Below the pieces are notes generated by a model. The model made no database searches and was not told where the DNA came from. It worked only from the letters and a program-made list of their open reading frames with translations. The position numbers were made by a program, and so were the translations under genes. A DNA stretch of 64,000 nucleotides, taken from Takifugu bimaculatus (Eukaryota; Chordata; Actinopteri; Tetraodontiformes; Tetraodontidae). The DNA lies in assembly GCA_004026145.2 (NCBI GenBank), contig CP034975.1, positions 23,102,111 to 23,166,110 on the forward strand, written 5' to 3'. Of this stretch, positions 44,211-57,700 are shown piece by piece (position 1 is the stretch's first letter; every line of letters starts with the position of its first letter).

Positions 44211-46990
44211 TCTGTCTGCAACTTCACACGACGTACAGTTCCACTGGAATCAGGGAAAGTTTGTACTATTCTTCCCATGATCCACATGTTTCGTGGGGAT
44301 GAACTGTCCACTACTAGCACCACATCGCCAGGTTCAAAGTTCCCTTTTTGTCTCGTCCACTTCTGGCGTTCCTGTAGGAGGGGTAAGTATTCACGAGTCC
44401 ACCTACGCCAGAATAGATCCGCAAGATACTGTACCTGCCTCCAACGCTTTCTTGCGTGTAGGTTGTCCTTGTTGAAGATTCCTGGTGGCATGTTGGGCTG
44501 GGTCTTCATCAACAGCAGATGGTTGGGAGTCAGAGGTTCAATGTCGCAGGGATCATCTGACACACTTGTTATGGGTCGGCCATTTATTATACTTTCAACC
44601 TCACAAAGAAGGGTTTGAAGACTGTCGTCTGTGAGGGTCTGTTCCTTTAGCAGAGCGCCGAGAATCCTACGCACTGTGCGTATTTGCCGCTCCCATATTC
44701 CTCCTTGATGTGAGGCAGCTGGACTATTGAAAATCCATTTGATGCCCCTCTCTTGCATTGTCTTCTCCATCTCTGATTGGTCCAGGTTTTTTACAGCTTC
44801 TCTCAATTCCTTCTCGGCACCAACAAAATTGGTGCCATTGTCGGAACGCATTATGGAGATCTGTCCTCTGCTACTTATGAAACGACGAAGGACATTGATA
44901 CAAGCACTTGTGTCAAGACTATCTGCCACCTCGATATGCACAGATGGTGAGGCAGGTAAACATAACACCGTACCTTTTAACAGTGCTCCGACCCCGTTTC
45001 ACTTCAAATGGGCCGAAGTAATCAATTCCAACGTTGGTAAACGGCGGTTTGTCTGGTAAAAGACGATCTTCCAGCAGAGGTGCCATTTTTTGTTCTCCAA
45101 CTTGTCCTCGAAGTCTTCTGCAGACCGTGCATTTAGATATGATCTTCCTGATGGCTGAGGTTGCTTGAGGGATCCAAAACCTTTGTCTCAACTGCGATAA
45201 CATGTAGTTGCGCCCAGAGTGACCGATCTTCTCATGGATTTCATTCAGTATGAGAATTGCAACTCTGGAGTGTTTGGAGAGCATCACAGAATGTTTGGTC
45301 TCAGCTGGCATGGCCGCTCTGTTCAGCCGTCCTCCTACTCTCAGGAAGCCATCTTGCAACATGGGATCGAGCCTGTACACCTGGCTGCTTTTCTTGACAG
45401 GCTTATTGCTGCAGAGAGCTCTAATTTCCTCAGGAAAGCATTGACTTTGGCTGTCCCGGATGATTTCCGCCTCTGCTGTCATCAGCTGCTCAAAGGTAAC
45501 AGATCTCTTTTCCATAGTACTTCTGTACCTTTCCATGTTCTGTTGCACGATCACCTTCTGCTTCTCTGGATCCTTTTCGGATTGACTGGTCTCACTTAGA
45601 AACTCTTTCCTTTGTTTTTCAGGTGGATCAACAACTTTCTAACTTCCATAATCCATGCAACCACCCTCTTCAACCGGTTCCAACTGTCGTAGTATTGAAG
45701 TAATTTGGACATACAGTCAAACTTTTCATCAATTGTGATGGTGTTTACTGTGATGGTTTTAACCTCTGGATCATTCTGCAAGTTCTGATTCATGTTTTCT
45801 GGTCTCTGTGGCCATTCACTTTCTGGCTGTAAAAGGAACTGTGGGCCATTTATCCAGTCTCTATCTTGCATCAAGCTTCTAGCTTTCAGACCCCTGGTCG
45901 CCTTGTCAGCCGGGTTCTGCGACGTCCTGACATACCTCCACTGCGATGGTTTAGTGGCCTCTCGTATGAGTGTAATCCTGTTTATGCCACGAAGGTCTTG
46001 TAGCGGGCAGTCTCGCTGTCTATGTACCGTAATTTCCGGACTATAAGCCGCTACTTTTTTCCTACACTTGAAACACTGCCGCTTGTTCTGCGGTGCGGCT
46101 TATTTGTGTATTTTTTCTATCGGCCGCTAGGGGCGCTCGAGCGGAAAAGGTAAGAGAGATGGTGGAATATATGTGTCGAGGAAGACGCAAGTTTAGTGTA
46201 ACTTCGCGCTTTGTGTATGAATAAAATTAGCATAAACAGACCCTCATCATGGAAAATGCAAGAAGAAATTTTACCGGTATGTTTTTTTTAACCAGCCCTG
46301 TTAGTGTTGCTGCCGTATTGCTGCTGTGTTACTGCCGCGTCACAGGCACCGTTTGAAAAGAAAAGCAAAGGTAGTGTAGCGTGTTGGGGAGGGGTGTGAG
46401 AATTTCCCAGCATGCTTTGTGGCAGTGTGTTTGTGGGTTCAGGTTGGTGTTAACCCTGTTTTTGTTCGTTGTAAATGTTATCTTTTGCAACTTTCAATGT
46501 TAGTGTTCTATTTATTGAGTTCTGGTTGTTGATGTATTTAATTACTGTTTTAATTACTGTTTGCACTTGCACACCATAAGCTAGGTTGTGTGTGTGATTG
46601 AAGACGTCCCTTCGTTGACGTGTCTTTCGTCTAGTGTAAAGTAGCGTTTTAAGCAGGTAGAACTCTGCGCATGAGTACTCCCGAGACTTATGTTTCAATG
46701 CTGCTCATAGTTAGGTGCGGCTCATAATCAAGTGCGGCTTGTATAAGTACGTTAATTGAATAAATTGCCAAAATTATATTATACTTCTTTGAATCCGGTG
46801 CGCTCTATAGTCCGGAAATTGCGGTATTTAAGCACCGTTGTGCTGTCAGTCCGGAAGATTGACTGCTGGAGTGGGATCTGCATTTCCTCCTGCAGCATCC
46901 TGTCCACCTTCACTGCAACTACTGCTGCAGTCAACTCTGTCCTTGGAACGGTGATGTTTTAGCGGCGAGACTCTAGACTTCCACATCCCA
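44211..46990 (-). mobile_element. BEL/Pao LTR retrotransposon fragment B
   Basis: Near-identical to fragment A over integrase and RNase H but extending further into RNase H (DSTTVLKY, VPRTELTAAVVAVKV). It lacks the C-terminal end of integrase and the LTR, cut at 44206-44211. It is interrupted by a TA-flanked inverted-repeat element at 46027-46824. A one-base deletion near 45610 relative to A adds a frameshift. Integrase motifs include VGIDYFGP and MRSDNGTNFVGAE. Confidence 0.85.
46027..46824. mobile_element. TA-target inverted-repeat element, copy 1
   Basis: Ends are CCGTAATTTCCGGACTATA and, inverted, CCGCAATTTCCGGACTATA, flanked by TA on both sides (46025-46026, 46825-46826). BEL/Pao fragment A supplies the empty site tatgtatttcagg with a single TA. 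A TA duplication points to the Tc1/mariner superfamily. No transposase is encoded, so the element is non-autonomous. Confidence 0.85.
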
Positions 46991-47419
46991 AGTGAACAGT
47001 GGATCAGTAGCCTGATTTTTTTTCTTCTCAATGTTTAGAATGAATAATGATGTGTTATTAAAATTTACACTAAATATATGTCTGTCAAGGCCACCTGGGT
47101 TTCTTTTGGATCAGAGCCTCAGGCTTGTTTTTTTCAGCAGTTCGACGCCAAAACATGGGTAACATTTATTGAATAACCTCTAAAAGCATTCCCCCAGCCC
47201 CAAGCCCACCACATAATCCCCATGTTGGCCCATCTGGGCTGGGTGTATAATAGAAAGTTACCTAGAAACAAAGCACAGACCAGACACCAGTCATTTTCTC
47301 AGGTATTGTGAAATGTAGGAAAATATTATGTTTATTTAGACAGTAGTGATAAATGGTTACATATCATTGTAAGGTTCACATTTACTGAAAATTAAAGTAA
47401 AATAGAGGGACATCAATTG
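46991..47419. other. Spacer between BEL/Pao B and the PIM-like gene
   Basis: No exon seen. It includes the 3' flank of the PIM-like gene on the minus strand, AT-rich. Confidence 0.4.
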
Positions 47420-49622
47420 TCAACGTAACCACGGGTGGCACAACATCTGTCCTAGGGTAAGACGCTGATCCGGGTTGATGAGCAAATACCTCATCAAAAA
47501 CTTCTTACAGTCTGAGGAGGGTAGACGGAGAGAAAAGTGACCGTTAGCACAAAAGCTGCATTCATTAATTACAAGTTCAGACAATTACAAAATATTAATA
47601 AAGAAAAGAAGCAGTAGCATCTCTTTACCTTCAGACACTTTCAACTCCATTATGGTATACATGAGGACATTTTGGCAGTGCTGCATCCTTGTTGTGAACA
47701 AGTCAGTCTTTTCACTCAGTGGTTCCAGGAGGATGCAGCCGAGTTGCCAGACGGTGGTCGGGCCAGCTTCATAGGTTCCCCGCTGCTTAAACTCTGGAGG
47801 CTCATAGCAAGAGGTTCCTGTGAGAAAAGAAAAAGGTTGTGAATTAAAGTGTCCACTGAAAGTCAGCATGAGTTCAGCCGTACCGACGTAGCCGCAATAT
47901 CCCGGCGTCACAAACCAGCCACAACCAAAGTCAATGATGCGCACTCGAGGAATGAGCCGAGCATCATAGAACTGGATGAGAATGTTTTCCAGTTTTAGAT
48001 CGCGGTGGAAGACGCCTGCCTTATGGATTTCAATTGCAGCTTCCACCAGCTCTCTCATGAATTCCTGACGGACAGAAAGAAGAGTTAACGAACATCCAAA
48101 GATATTACCGTAATTTCCGGACTATAAGCCGCTACTTTTTTCCTACACTTTAAACACTGCCGCTTGTTCTACGGTGCAGCTTATTTATGTATTTTTTTTT
48201 CTATCGGCCGCTAGGGGCGCTCGAGCGGAAAAGGTAAGAGAGATGGTGGAATATATGTGTCGAGGAAGACGCAAGTTTAGTGTAACTTCGCGCTTTGTGT
48301 ATGAATAAAATTAGCATAAACAGACCCTCATCATGGAAAATGCAAGAAGAAATTTTACCGGTATGTTTTTTTAACCAGCCCTGTTAGTGTTGCTGCCGTA
48401 TTGCTGCTGTGTTACTGCCGCGTCACAGGCACCGTTTGAAAAGAAAAGCAAACGGTAGTGTAGCGTGTTGGGGAGGGGTGTGAGAATTTCCCAGCATGCT
48501 TTGTGGCAGTGTGTCTGTGGGTTCAGGTTGGTGTTAACCTGTTTTTGTTTGTTGTAAATGTTATCTTTTGCAACTTTCAATGTTATTGTTCTATTTATTG
48601 AGTTCAAAATTGATTTTCTTTCTAAAATTAGATTATGCGGCTTTTAATCAGGTGCGCTCTATAGTCCGGAAATTATGGTATCAGACTGAGCTCTGCAGCG
48701 GTGGGAGGCGGTCCACCGTAACACGATAGCCAGCGTTATTACCTTAGCCAGGCATTCCTCTATTTGGCCATTGTTGAAGTCGAACAGGCTCATGCAGTTC
48801 TCTGGCCTCTCCATAATCAGTAGGACTTCATAATCATGGTCAGTCCATGCTAATGGGGATACCGCTGCATTTCCCCCTACAGCGTCCCCTGCTGTCATCG
48901 CCATCAGTATCATCTCCAGTGGGACGCAGTGGAGCTCACCGTTTATCACCTGAAGAGAGGAACACAACATGCTCGTCTGTGGTTTACTGCTGGTCATCAA
49001 TGAAAAAGGAACAGCTCCACACTAAGTTCCACAACTGATGGTAGGATCAAAGTTAGCCTTACCACTGGCTGGTACTTGACCAAGTATTTATCAATGTGCT
49101 TAATTGCCACCTGCAGGAAAGAATCATGCGTCAAGGAGATCAGTGGTGATTATATGTGTATGTGTGTTTGGTGTGATTCAAATTAAAATACTTACTGGAA
49201 ATAAATTGCCCCTTCTATAACCGCAATACACCGTTTGAAAACCTCCTTCTCCCAGCTGTGAATCTTCGATATAGTGTTTCTCATATTCTTCTGCAAATAC
49301 AGATTTACTACAGCTGTAGTGCACACAAACACACATACACCCACCACAATAACCTCACCTTTGCTGTGCTTGAAGGCCGCAGCTCAGGAAAAGAGAACAC
49401 ATTGTGGGGAACCGTCACTGGTTCAGTCTTCTGTCTCTTCCTGGGTGCTTCTGGGTCTGACTGGGCCTTTCTCTTTCTGCCCCGGTTTGACACCTCCTTC
49501 GGTCCCACTTGAGTAGTGGGTTTGCTGCAGACCTTTCCCCTGCACTCAGAGCCGACCTTCCTCTTTTTGCTCACCGGCCTACCGTCCTCCCCTCTGCTGG
49601 TGGTTGGACTGGTGCTGGTCAC
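47420..49622 (-). CDS. PIM-like serine/threonine kinase
   Basis: Exons 49196-49290, 49063-49110, 48743-48949, 47884-48064, 47629-47817 and 47420-47511 join in frame to a TGA at 47420. They show LGEGGFQTVY (P-loop), VAIKHIDK (ATP lysine), VPLEM (helix C), HRDLKLENIL (catalytic loop), IIDFGCG (metal-binding), CYEPPEF and CHPWLR (PIM-type C-lobe end). PIM-like kinases are expanded in fish and are constitutively active by family analogy. An upstream exon 49359-49622 is basic (SKKRKV and RKRKAQ..RKRQK, likely nuclear localisation signals) and resembles PIM-like N-termini. It has no ATG, is preceded by an in-frame TAG, and ends in phase 0 while the next exon needs phase 1. The P-loop's third glycine is Gln. 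The intron between 48064 and 48743 carries a transposon. The kinase core looks intact; the 5' end is uncertain. Confidence 0.78.
48108..48678. mobile_element. TA-target inverted-repeat element, copy 2, in the PIM-like intron
   Basis: Same ends as copy 1 (CCGTAATTTCCGG..CCGGAAATTATGG), flanked by TA (48106-48107 and 48679-48680). The interior matches copy 1 for about 490 bases, then jumps to the right end, so it is an internally shortened member. Confidence 0.85.
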
Positions 49623-52600
49623 GTGCCTCTAGTTAGCAGTCTAGCCTAATAGTCTAGACGGGGAGGCTATAATAGGCCCTGCCTGCACACCACTCGCGTG
49701 TGGGTCGCTCGCCCTGAGACCTCCATTGCTCTCGCCGTGACTCTCCTTTCCAGAGTGGTTCTTTCCTTCTGGGTGCCGCATCGCGTTTTGGTCCCTGGCT
49801 GACAATGTCCTGCGGGTCGTTAAAGCATTTGTGATGTGTCACAGCAGGAAAGACATTGTTTGACCACTGGTGTGATCGCCTTGGGGTACCTGCTTCTTTC
49901 CCGAGGGTTTGGGCCGGACGTATGGGTCCATGAGTCCATCGAGAGGTGAGCGCAGGAGGGTGGCTGTGTAACTGGTGGAACTCTGCGTTGTGTTTCATGA
50001 GACTCTCGTATCCAGGATTCTCTTTATTCTGGCAGCAACAAATTGATCGACAGTTAACAGTCCGCTCGAGTTCCTCTCCCACGAGAGTATTGTGCAAAAA
50101 GGGCATACAACTAGCCACATACCTGGCAGCAACAAATAATAACATTGATCGACAGTTAGCAGCTCGAGGCAGACAAGGCGGGAAGACGAACATTAGCGAG
50201 ACTCGTCATAGCGAGTAAGCTAGCGGTCAACACTGTCTAAACATCATGTCCTGGTATGTTTCTGTTGTATTTCTAACATGAATAAACAAACACATTAAAC
50301 AACCTATTAGAATACATAAATGGATGAACACAGAACCAAACGTAACTAATCTGAACTGCCGTGATGGTAAATGAGACACCCACCTCTCCCACGAGAGTGA
50401 TGCGCAAAAGGGGAGAGGCGGAGGGATCGCCATCACTTTTATAGGGGCACCACAGAAGAAGAAATGCAGGACGGAGCTCCTGAACCCATCACTTAGCACC
50501 GGAAATGCTGTATTTCTGACAGCTGAGCATGCAACAGACCATATTTTGTGTAACTAAACGCTTTATAACGCATTATAACACAAAAGCCCTGTTACAGCTG
50601 CTTCGTTGATGCTCGCTGCTCCTGATCGGGTGGCTGCCGGTGAGTGCTGCCTTTGGTGTTGTGGATCTTTGGCTACGGGACTGACGAACGCGGGCTGCCG
50701 TGTAGGGATTTGGCGCTGGATTCATCTGGTGGCCGGTGGTTCCCCATCTTGGTGGCTGCCGTTCCCGCTGGACATTGACCTGGTGCGTTTGTTGCTCCAA
50801 CAGGAGCTCCTTGCTCGTTGGCGGCGGGATTTATAATCGGATTGGCTGGTGAGAGTTGCAGCTGCTGCATCCCTTGGACAGCGATCGTGGGTCTCTGGTT
50901 GTGTTGCGTTCACGGACCGAGGGAATCCAGGCCCACAGTCGGACATTGGGTGTTTGAGTGTGTGAATTCATGGTGCAGGAGTGTGTGACCTGATGAGGGT
51001 TTTTATGAGAATGGTTTAGGTCGCTATTTTAATTAATTAGTATGTTTTAGGTTAGTTTGGTTATGTTAATTGGTGTAAACTTTTGTTGTTTTCTGTTTCT
51101 GTATTAATGTGTTTTTATTGTCTTTCTTTCAGCTACTGAGTGCCTGTGGTGTTGGTGTCCTGGGTGGTAACATCTCCCCCTCCCGGGTTGTGCTGTGATT
51201 TTGGAATTGGGTTTTTATGTTTATCACGAGATTAGTTTGAGCGTGTGGCATGTGGAGTGTCCCTTTCATTCTCTTCCTGTGGACTGACCACCCCGTCCAC
51301 CAGGAGGCCTCAGTAGCTGGAAGTGTGTGGTATTATTCTGGTGGTAGTCGAGAGGTGTTGAAGATGAAGGAATTTTCGTAGACTCCTACTTGGTTGTAAG
51401 AGATGTTTATTGGAGAGAACAGTATCTATCGGACGCTGCAGCTTGCCCGAGGGAGGTTTCGTTGTCCAAATGGTGAAGATCTCTAAAGTGCTTACTTCGA
51501 TAGCCCCTTCTTATAAAGTCAAGTAAACACATTCTTCTCTGATGACCTTATAACACAATATAGCCAACCAAATGGTATAGATTCCAGTTATTACCAAAAA
51601 TGGAAGTAGGAGGAAGGCCTCATGGTACACATCCTCATTTGAAGAATAATCGGGAGCTGATGTGCCACAGCATCCCCTCTTATCAGCTCCTCATACTGGA
51701 AAAACAAAACATCCATCACGAGGTTATGCTCAATCTTTATTTATATAGCATCTGTTACAATCAAAATTGTTTGTTAGGCGCTTTCCATAATCCCAGGGCC
51801 TGACCCCAAACAAGCAACAGTGGTAAGGAAAAACTCCCTCTTAACAGGAAGAAACCTGTTTGAGAAACCTCAATTTGAGTGGGTCAACGGGGTCGGAGGT
51901 CAGTATGCAGCGCTGAAGGCGGCAATACCTGTAGCTAAACTATTCCTACAACTGATATAAAAACTCAGCTGTGTGGGTTTGTATTTACCTTTCAACTTTT
52001 GAAAATGGAGCCACATCAAGAGAAACACGGTTTAGAAACAATATCTGTAAAAAAAAATAAAACAAAAGTAAATTATTATTTTAAGACACTAAGATGTCCT
52101 TGTGTCTAAACTGCACAGTAATCACTTCTAATACAAACTGGAAATGGAAGTTCTCCAGGACAGAAGATGGTGCTGTTGTCTTTTAAATGTTTCCATCCTC
52201 TTCATCACACAGAAGAATCCACAGACCCGAACCAGCACCACTGGAAAACAGGATTCTTTTGGATTTATTATTCAGTGAATGTTCTCAACCATCCAGGGGA
52301 AAGAACTTTTCTCTGGACTTCCTTGTGACTTCCTGACGATATTTTGGCTCTCATCCAAGAGGCATCTTCAGTTTTCCACCGCTTCAAATCATCCACGAAG
52401 CCAGACTACCTTAATCAGAAACTAATTACTGCAGAATTTATGAATAGTTTGGGGTTTCCTGATTTGTTTCCTCTTGTAATTATGTGTTATTAGAACTGCA
52501 ACTGATATCAGCAGTTGCAAAAATGACCTTTGCAGGGGTGAATACCTGTTTAAAAATATGGGAAAATAGATATAGTTGTGACTTTTGACCTTGAAGAGAA

Positions 52601-54777
52601 GCTGACAAAATTGGACCCTTTTGAAATACATGATGATGGATATCATCACTGAAGCTTTCCAGGACCGCTTCTGCTGATTTAAGAAGATCAACAAAGCAGT
52701 TTCTGAGACTACTTTCAAGTGACATCACAATCCAAGATATACATGAATATCTTGGATTTTGGACTGAAGTACTGGCTGTACAGGGCGCCCTGAGAAAACC
52801 TGGCACAGCAGTGTGTAAGATACATAGACCATCACAAACAAAAAGTACATGTCCTACAGTAAAGTCTATTTCGTTTTTAAACGTTTCACCGACCATAAAC
52901 TACAGTTCCCACAATGCATGTCAAGCTTATGACGTTCTTGGATTGATAAATAATCGCCACTAGGTTGCAGGATTTCCCCACAACTTTTTTAGCCTTCATA
53001 AATATGAATAAACCCAACGTGTCCAAAACCACAAATAATTTTGCGGGAAAAGGAAGGTAATTTAATGAAATCAGAGAAAATACAAACATGTTAGTGATTC
53101 CAGGAGCAAAATCAATGTGTTTTGTTTTACGAGGCAGTGATGCTGCGTCAGCATTTTGACCTCAAACACAGAGCGAGGTATGCGAAATTTAGCCTCCAAG
53201 AAAAACTTCAAATTGTCCAATAATTTAAATTATTAGACTGCAATCACATATGTGAAGCTAGAGCCAAAAAGGATGCAGCAATGGAAATAGCTTAACTGTT
53301 GAAGAAATCAGAAGATGAACAGAATGGAAGGTAGTTCCTGAAGAGATGTATCTTCAGTTTTTTTGAGCAGGTGGGCCCCAAACAGGTACAGTTATTTTTA
53401 AAATGTAAAATTTTTCAAGAAGACTTTGTAGATTAAATGAAGAAACTATCTCAAAGCAAAGCAGCTGTTGCAATTAATGTTCAACACAGTTGTAATGGTC
53501 TATCCATTTCAATATGAGGTGTGAAAGAAAACGTCTCACACAATGACTATGCATGACCTGCATAAAACTAATATGATACTGTATGTTTGCTGAAATTTGT
53601 GTTATTTACTTTATGCAGACACTTGTGCTAATGCGTGTACAATATTTGAGAGGTTTTTAACAACATGTTTTCTACATTTATACTGTACAGTCTGACAGTA
53701 ACCGTAATGCTGATGCAGCCCTCTGAGAATGAGTCTGACATTTGTGTCTTGATTGTAAATCTTTGATTCATGTGAAAATACAAAAACACGAAACTCAAAT
53801 ATGTATTAATTTTGCAATAAATAGAAGAGTCTCACTTTGGCTCCAGTCGATAGCGGAAAGTTTTACCCACGAAGCTGAAACGTAATTGAGTGCAGACTGC
53901 CTGGCAAAATAATCAAGGACCTCTGCTGATGTACTCACGCACTTCCTTCACATTTAATAGCAATTCCCGTAACTTTTTTCATATGGATATCTGTTGTCGA
54001 CAGCTGAGCGATGTGCATTATTTCAAGCATCCGTAGGGCTGCTTCCTGTGTAAAAACCACCTGTCTGTTTCAGGGACACAGAGGATCAGGACCAGATGTT
54101 GTCATCGACTTTGAAAGTGCGAAAACTCATTAAACATTTTCATGGCTGCAGGCGCGAAGTTTGCGTGTGCAAAATGGCACCACTTCACATGCTACCTGTG
54201 AGAAACACATCAAAGAGTGTTGTATATTCTAATGACAGGCCTGCACATGCCCAACTTCCACAATTATCTGAGCCAATAATCCAAACAACAATTAGGACAC
54301 AGACCAGACAAGCAGTATGTCCAAAATGAAAAAAACAAACACCAATATTCACAAATGTTCTTATTACTTTTCTACCAAGGGTCCACACGGCATCCAAGTG
54401 ATCTCATATAAGGTTGCAGTCAAGAGAGGCGCCCCTAAACATGATCCCCACCCTCCCTTACAAACCCACTCCTACTTCCATGAGCCCTCCGAACTACCCT
54501 TCAACACGCAGTGTAATTTCAGCACCCACCTCTGTGTTCCTACAGAAGACACAGGGTACATTATGGGCTGTAGGCTCTAGGTGAAGCATTGAAGTGAGCA
54601 GGAGAGGGTTTATTCCCCCTCCTGGAGGAGACTTTGGAAGTACGTGAAATCCAGCGTGCTTTGTGTGAGAAGCTGCTTGTTATTTTGACGAGCAGGAGCC
54701 CCTGAAAGGAACAGTCAGGATTCACAGTAACCAGAGTCAGCCTCGGCGAGAGACAAACGCTTCTCACGGTGACAGAC
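49623..54777. other. Gene-poor region between the PIM-like kinase and egfl6
   Basis: No coding exon could be supported. 50570-51000 is GC-richer, with repeated ggtggctgcc words. The word ctctcccacgagagt occurs at about 50074-50089 and 50385-50399. 52300-52380 contains the ctctcatccaagaggcatcttcag motif common in fish repeats. Several open frames (such as 49654-50193) lack domain signatures. Confidence 0.4.
51720..51870. repeat. Fish interspersed repeat fragment
   Basis: caatctttatttatatagcatctgttacaatc followed by ccaaacaagcaacagtggtaaggaaaaactcc and cttaacaggaagaaacc is the widespread teleost repeat consensus, recognised by eye. Boundaries are approximate. Confidence 0.55.
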
Positions 54778-57700
54778 ATGCAGCCGCTCACAGTCCTCTG
54801 TGTTCTTTTTCTCCTGCTGCATATCTGCTCTGGGAGTGCAGACGGCCAAAGGTAAGTGAGCTGTCATCTAAACCCTCTTTTCAGCCAGGACCTTCCAAAT
54901 AAACTCCTCTAAAGTTTATCACATTTGACTTACTGAATGAGGCAATCATCATCACTAATGACCAATATTAGAGAACTATTATCAGTTGTTTTTACTGGTA
55001 GTTCTGCACCCTGCTTTGATTTGAGCAGCGTGTGAGAGGGCAGAATCAGTCATTTTTTAAGAAGGCATTTACACACCGGTGCTACTGAAAGTACAGGGCT
55101 AATGGGTCGGCTAAATGTGGCACGACGAGTGTGAATGAAGCAAGAGCACCTGTCGCACTTCAGAGCCCCTCTCCTGTGGGCTATTCTGGTGGATTTCTTT
55201 CAAGTCTCACGTTCCTCCTGTCCCACTGGAGCCAAGGCTGCTTACAGGATGCTGCTACTACTACTACTACTACTACCAATGTCACCCTGATGTTTAGGGT
55301 TATTACAGTTCTAAATAGAGATAAGAAAGCTGCATTAACCGATGTGGACGTCAGTCTCTGCCACGTTCTTATTCATCAGCAGATGCCCTTCAACATGCAA
55401 TTGAATTTACACGTTCAAAATACTCATGCAATTGATGCAATCTATATGCCCAGCGGGTTATTTTTAAATCCTTTTGCTGACAACAAGTGTGCTAACATTA
55501 CCATGAATTCTTATCTCACTTCAGACATTTGACCTACTTTAGTATCTGGATGTGGTAAACGGACAAATGGTTGTATATATAAGGTGTCAGGTTGCACCAC
55601 AGGAAGTGTCTGGCTAATTAGTTTGTTTTCATTTGTAGCTACAGCTGGTTGTTACTCCACAGGGGATCTTCTCTAACACTCAGGGGGTCTGAACCAGAAC
55701 GCTTTATTTGTATTGGAGGTGGGTTTTGTGTTCTTATTTCCTGACTGTTGACCAGAGCCTGTCCTTCCAACTTTTCCATGCAACAGGACTTGAACAAGTC
55801 CCCTACAGACCGAGACACCGCTGCCACGTTTTGTTGTCTTGTTTGTTTTTAGCAAAGTGTAACTGAGAAAAATCTCCAAGTAATTTTTGTTGGCTTGCTG
55901 TCGGCAGTTAAATCCTCCTTCTTACTTTCTACCCAGGCACTACCGACAAGTCCTTACTGGAAACCAAGTGGGGGTGTGTCGCTATGGCAGGAGACTAGAG
56001 TGTTGCTATGGCTGGAAGAAAAATAGTAAAGGACAGTGTGAGGGTAAGATGTCTTTTAATAATAATAATTAGATTCAGAGTTGTTTTGTGAATAAACACA
56101 CATACCTGAAGGGAGTCTAAATTATCTCCATTAACATGTGGTTAAGTTTGGTCTGCTTCTTTAGTCCAACAGAGACATTAAAAAGCCACACGCCTGTGTT
56201 CTGTAATTGACATATGTGGTTTGATAAAATCCCAACATCCTCAAAATGTTTATGACTGCTGGTGTTTTTCCATGTTAATGGCTTTACCAGCTCAGTGTGT
56301 GCACGGCTGCAAGCACGGAGAGTGTGTCGGCCCCAACAAATGCAAGTGTTTCCCCGGATACACTGGAAAGACATGTAATCAAGGTAGGCGGTTGGGGTCA
56401 GGGGTCAGTTGAGAACCATTGTGCACCAGTGTGTGAAAATGCCCAGTAGTTAGATGGTGCAACGTGTTTGCAGATCTGAACGAGTGCGGCCTGAAACCTC
56501 GTCCCTGTGAGCACCGCTGCATGAACAGCTATGGAAGTTACAAGTGCTACTGTCTGAACGGTTACACGGTGACCCCTGATGGCTCCTGCACCAGTGAGTA
56601 ATGTCGTCCTCTGTGACCAAAGTGACCAAAGCTGTGCATTTATTTGGTCTTTTTCTCGTCTTCAGACTCCAGAACCTGCTCTCTCGCTCACTGTCAGTAT
56701 GGTTGTGAGGAGGTCCAGGGGGAGATCCGCTGCCTCTGCCCGTCTCCAGGGCTGCAGCTTGGACAGGATGAACGGACTTGTGTTGGTGAGGAACATGATT
56801 TGGGGCCTTCTCATTTATCTTGTGTCTTCTCTCAGACCCGCTGTCAGCAGCCGTTCCACTTCATTCTTCATGCTGATGTTATTTTGCCTCGTTTGTATGC
56901 AGATCAGGGATTTTTCTGAATTCTACAGCTCTGTAATTATTAAAACAATGTGGCTATTCTTGTTAGGCTTCCAATTATCTTGGTTGTAATGTAGCTAGTT
57001 TGCAAACTCGTATAACAAGGTCTGAAGAAGCATTGAAACTTTTCCTGACTTGCCATTCCACTGCAGCAGGGATTGTAATTTCCTTAAGGCAGGTTTACCC
57101 ATTTGAAAGGACGCCTTAAATTCTTACAATATGATGCTTGACAGCACTCGGGTGTGTGATAAACCTCCTCTAAATCCATTGATAAATATGTTATATCTCT
57201 CTATTTTCCTGTGCTGCTTTCTCCATTATTCCAAATGGTAGATCAAATGAAACAGGAAATAATGTAGAAATGTGAACAATGTGGACACAAGAGAGAAAGA
57301 AAAGGGAACGTCAACTGGGAGAGATTCAGTTACAAGCTGCTCACAGAGCTTAACTCTTCATTCTGAGGCTTTCCAAATCATCTTTCCCTCTTGTCTCCCG
57401 CAGAGATTTAAGTAGAGTCTTTCACCACATGGGTTTGGGGGAGGGGGGGGGGGGGTGTTCTTGGGGGCTATGATGGGTTGGCTGTGGCTTACACTACCGT
57501 CTGGACTTGCTTTGGCAGCATAGGCTCGCTTTGGCTCCGCTCTGGAGGCAGCACAATCTATCAGTCAGCACTCGATGTGACAGACTCCTACACAATGTCA
57601 ACACTGAAATGTGTGGCACTGCTCTGCTGAGAAGAGATCCTCATTGAGAGGATGGTGCATGAGAAATCAGTGAGAAAAGTTGTATTTATTTATATTTACC

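Noticed and set aside
49654..50193. 179-codon minus-strand frame upstream of the PIM-like kinase
   Set aside because: No recognisable domain, no splice link to the kinase exons in frame, and composition like the surrounding non-coding sequence.
54096..54580. Small frames just upstream of egfl6
   Set aside because: No domain or signal peptide, and the true start is fixed by the signal peptide exon at 54778 with its GTAAGT donor.
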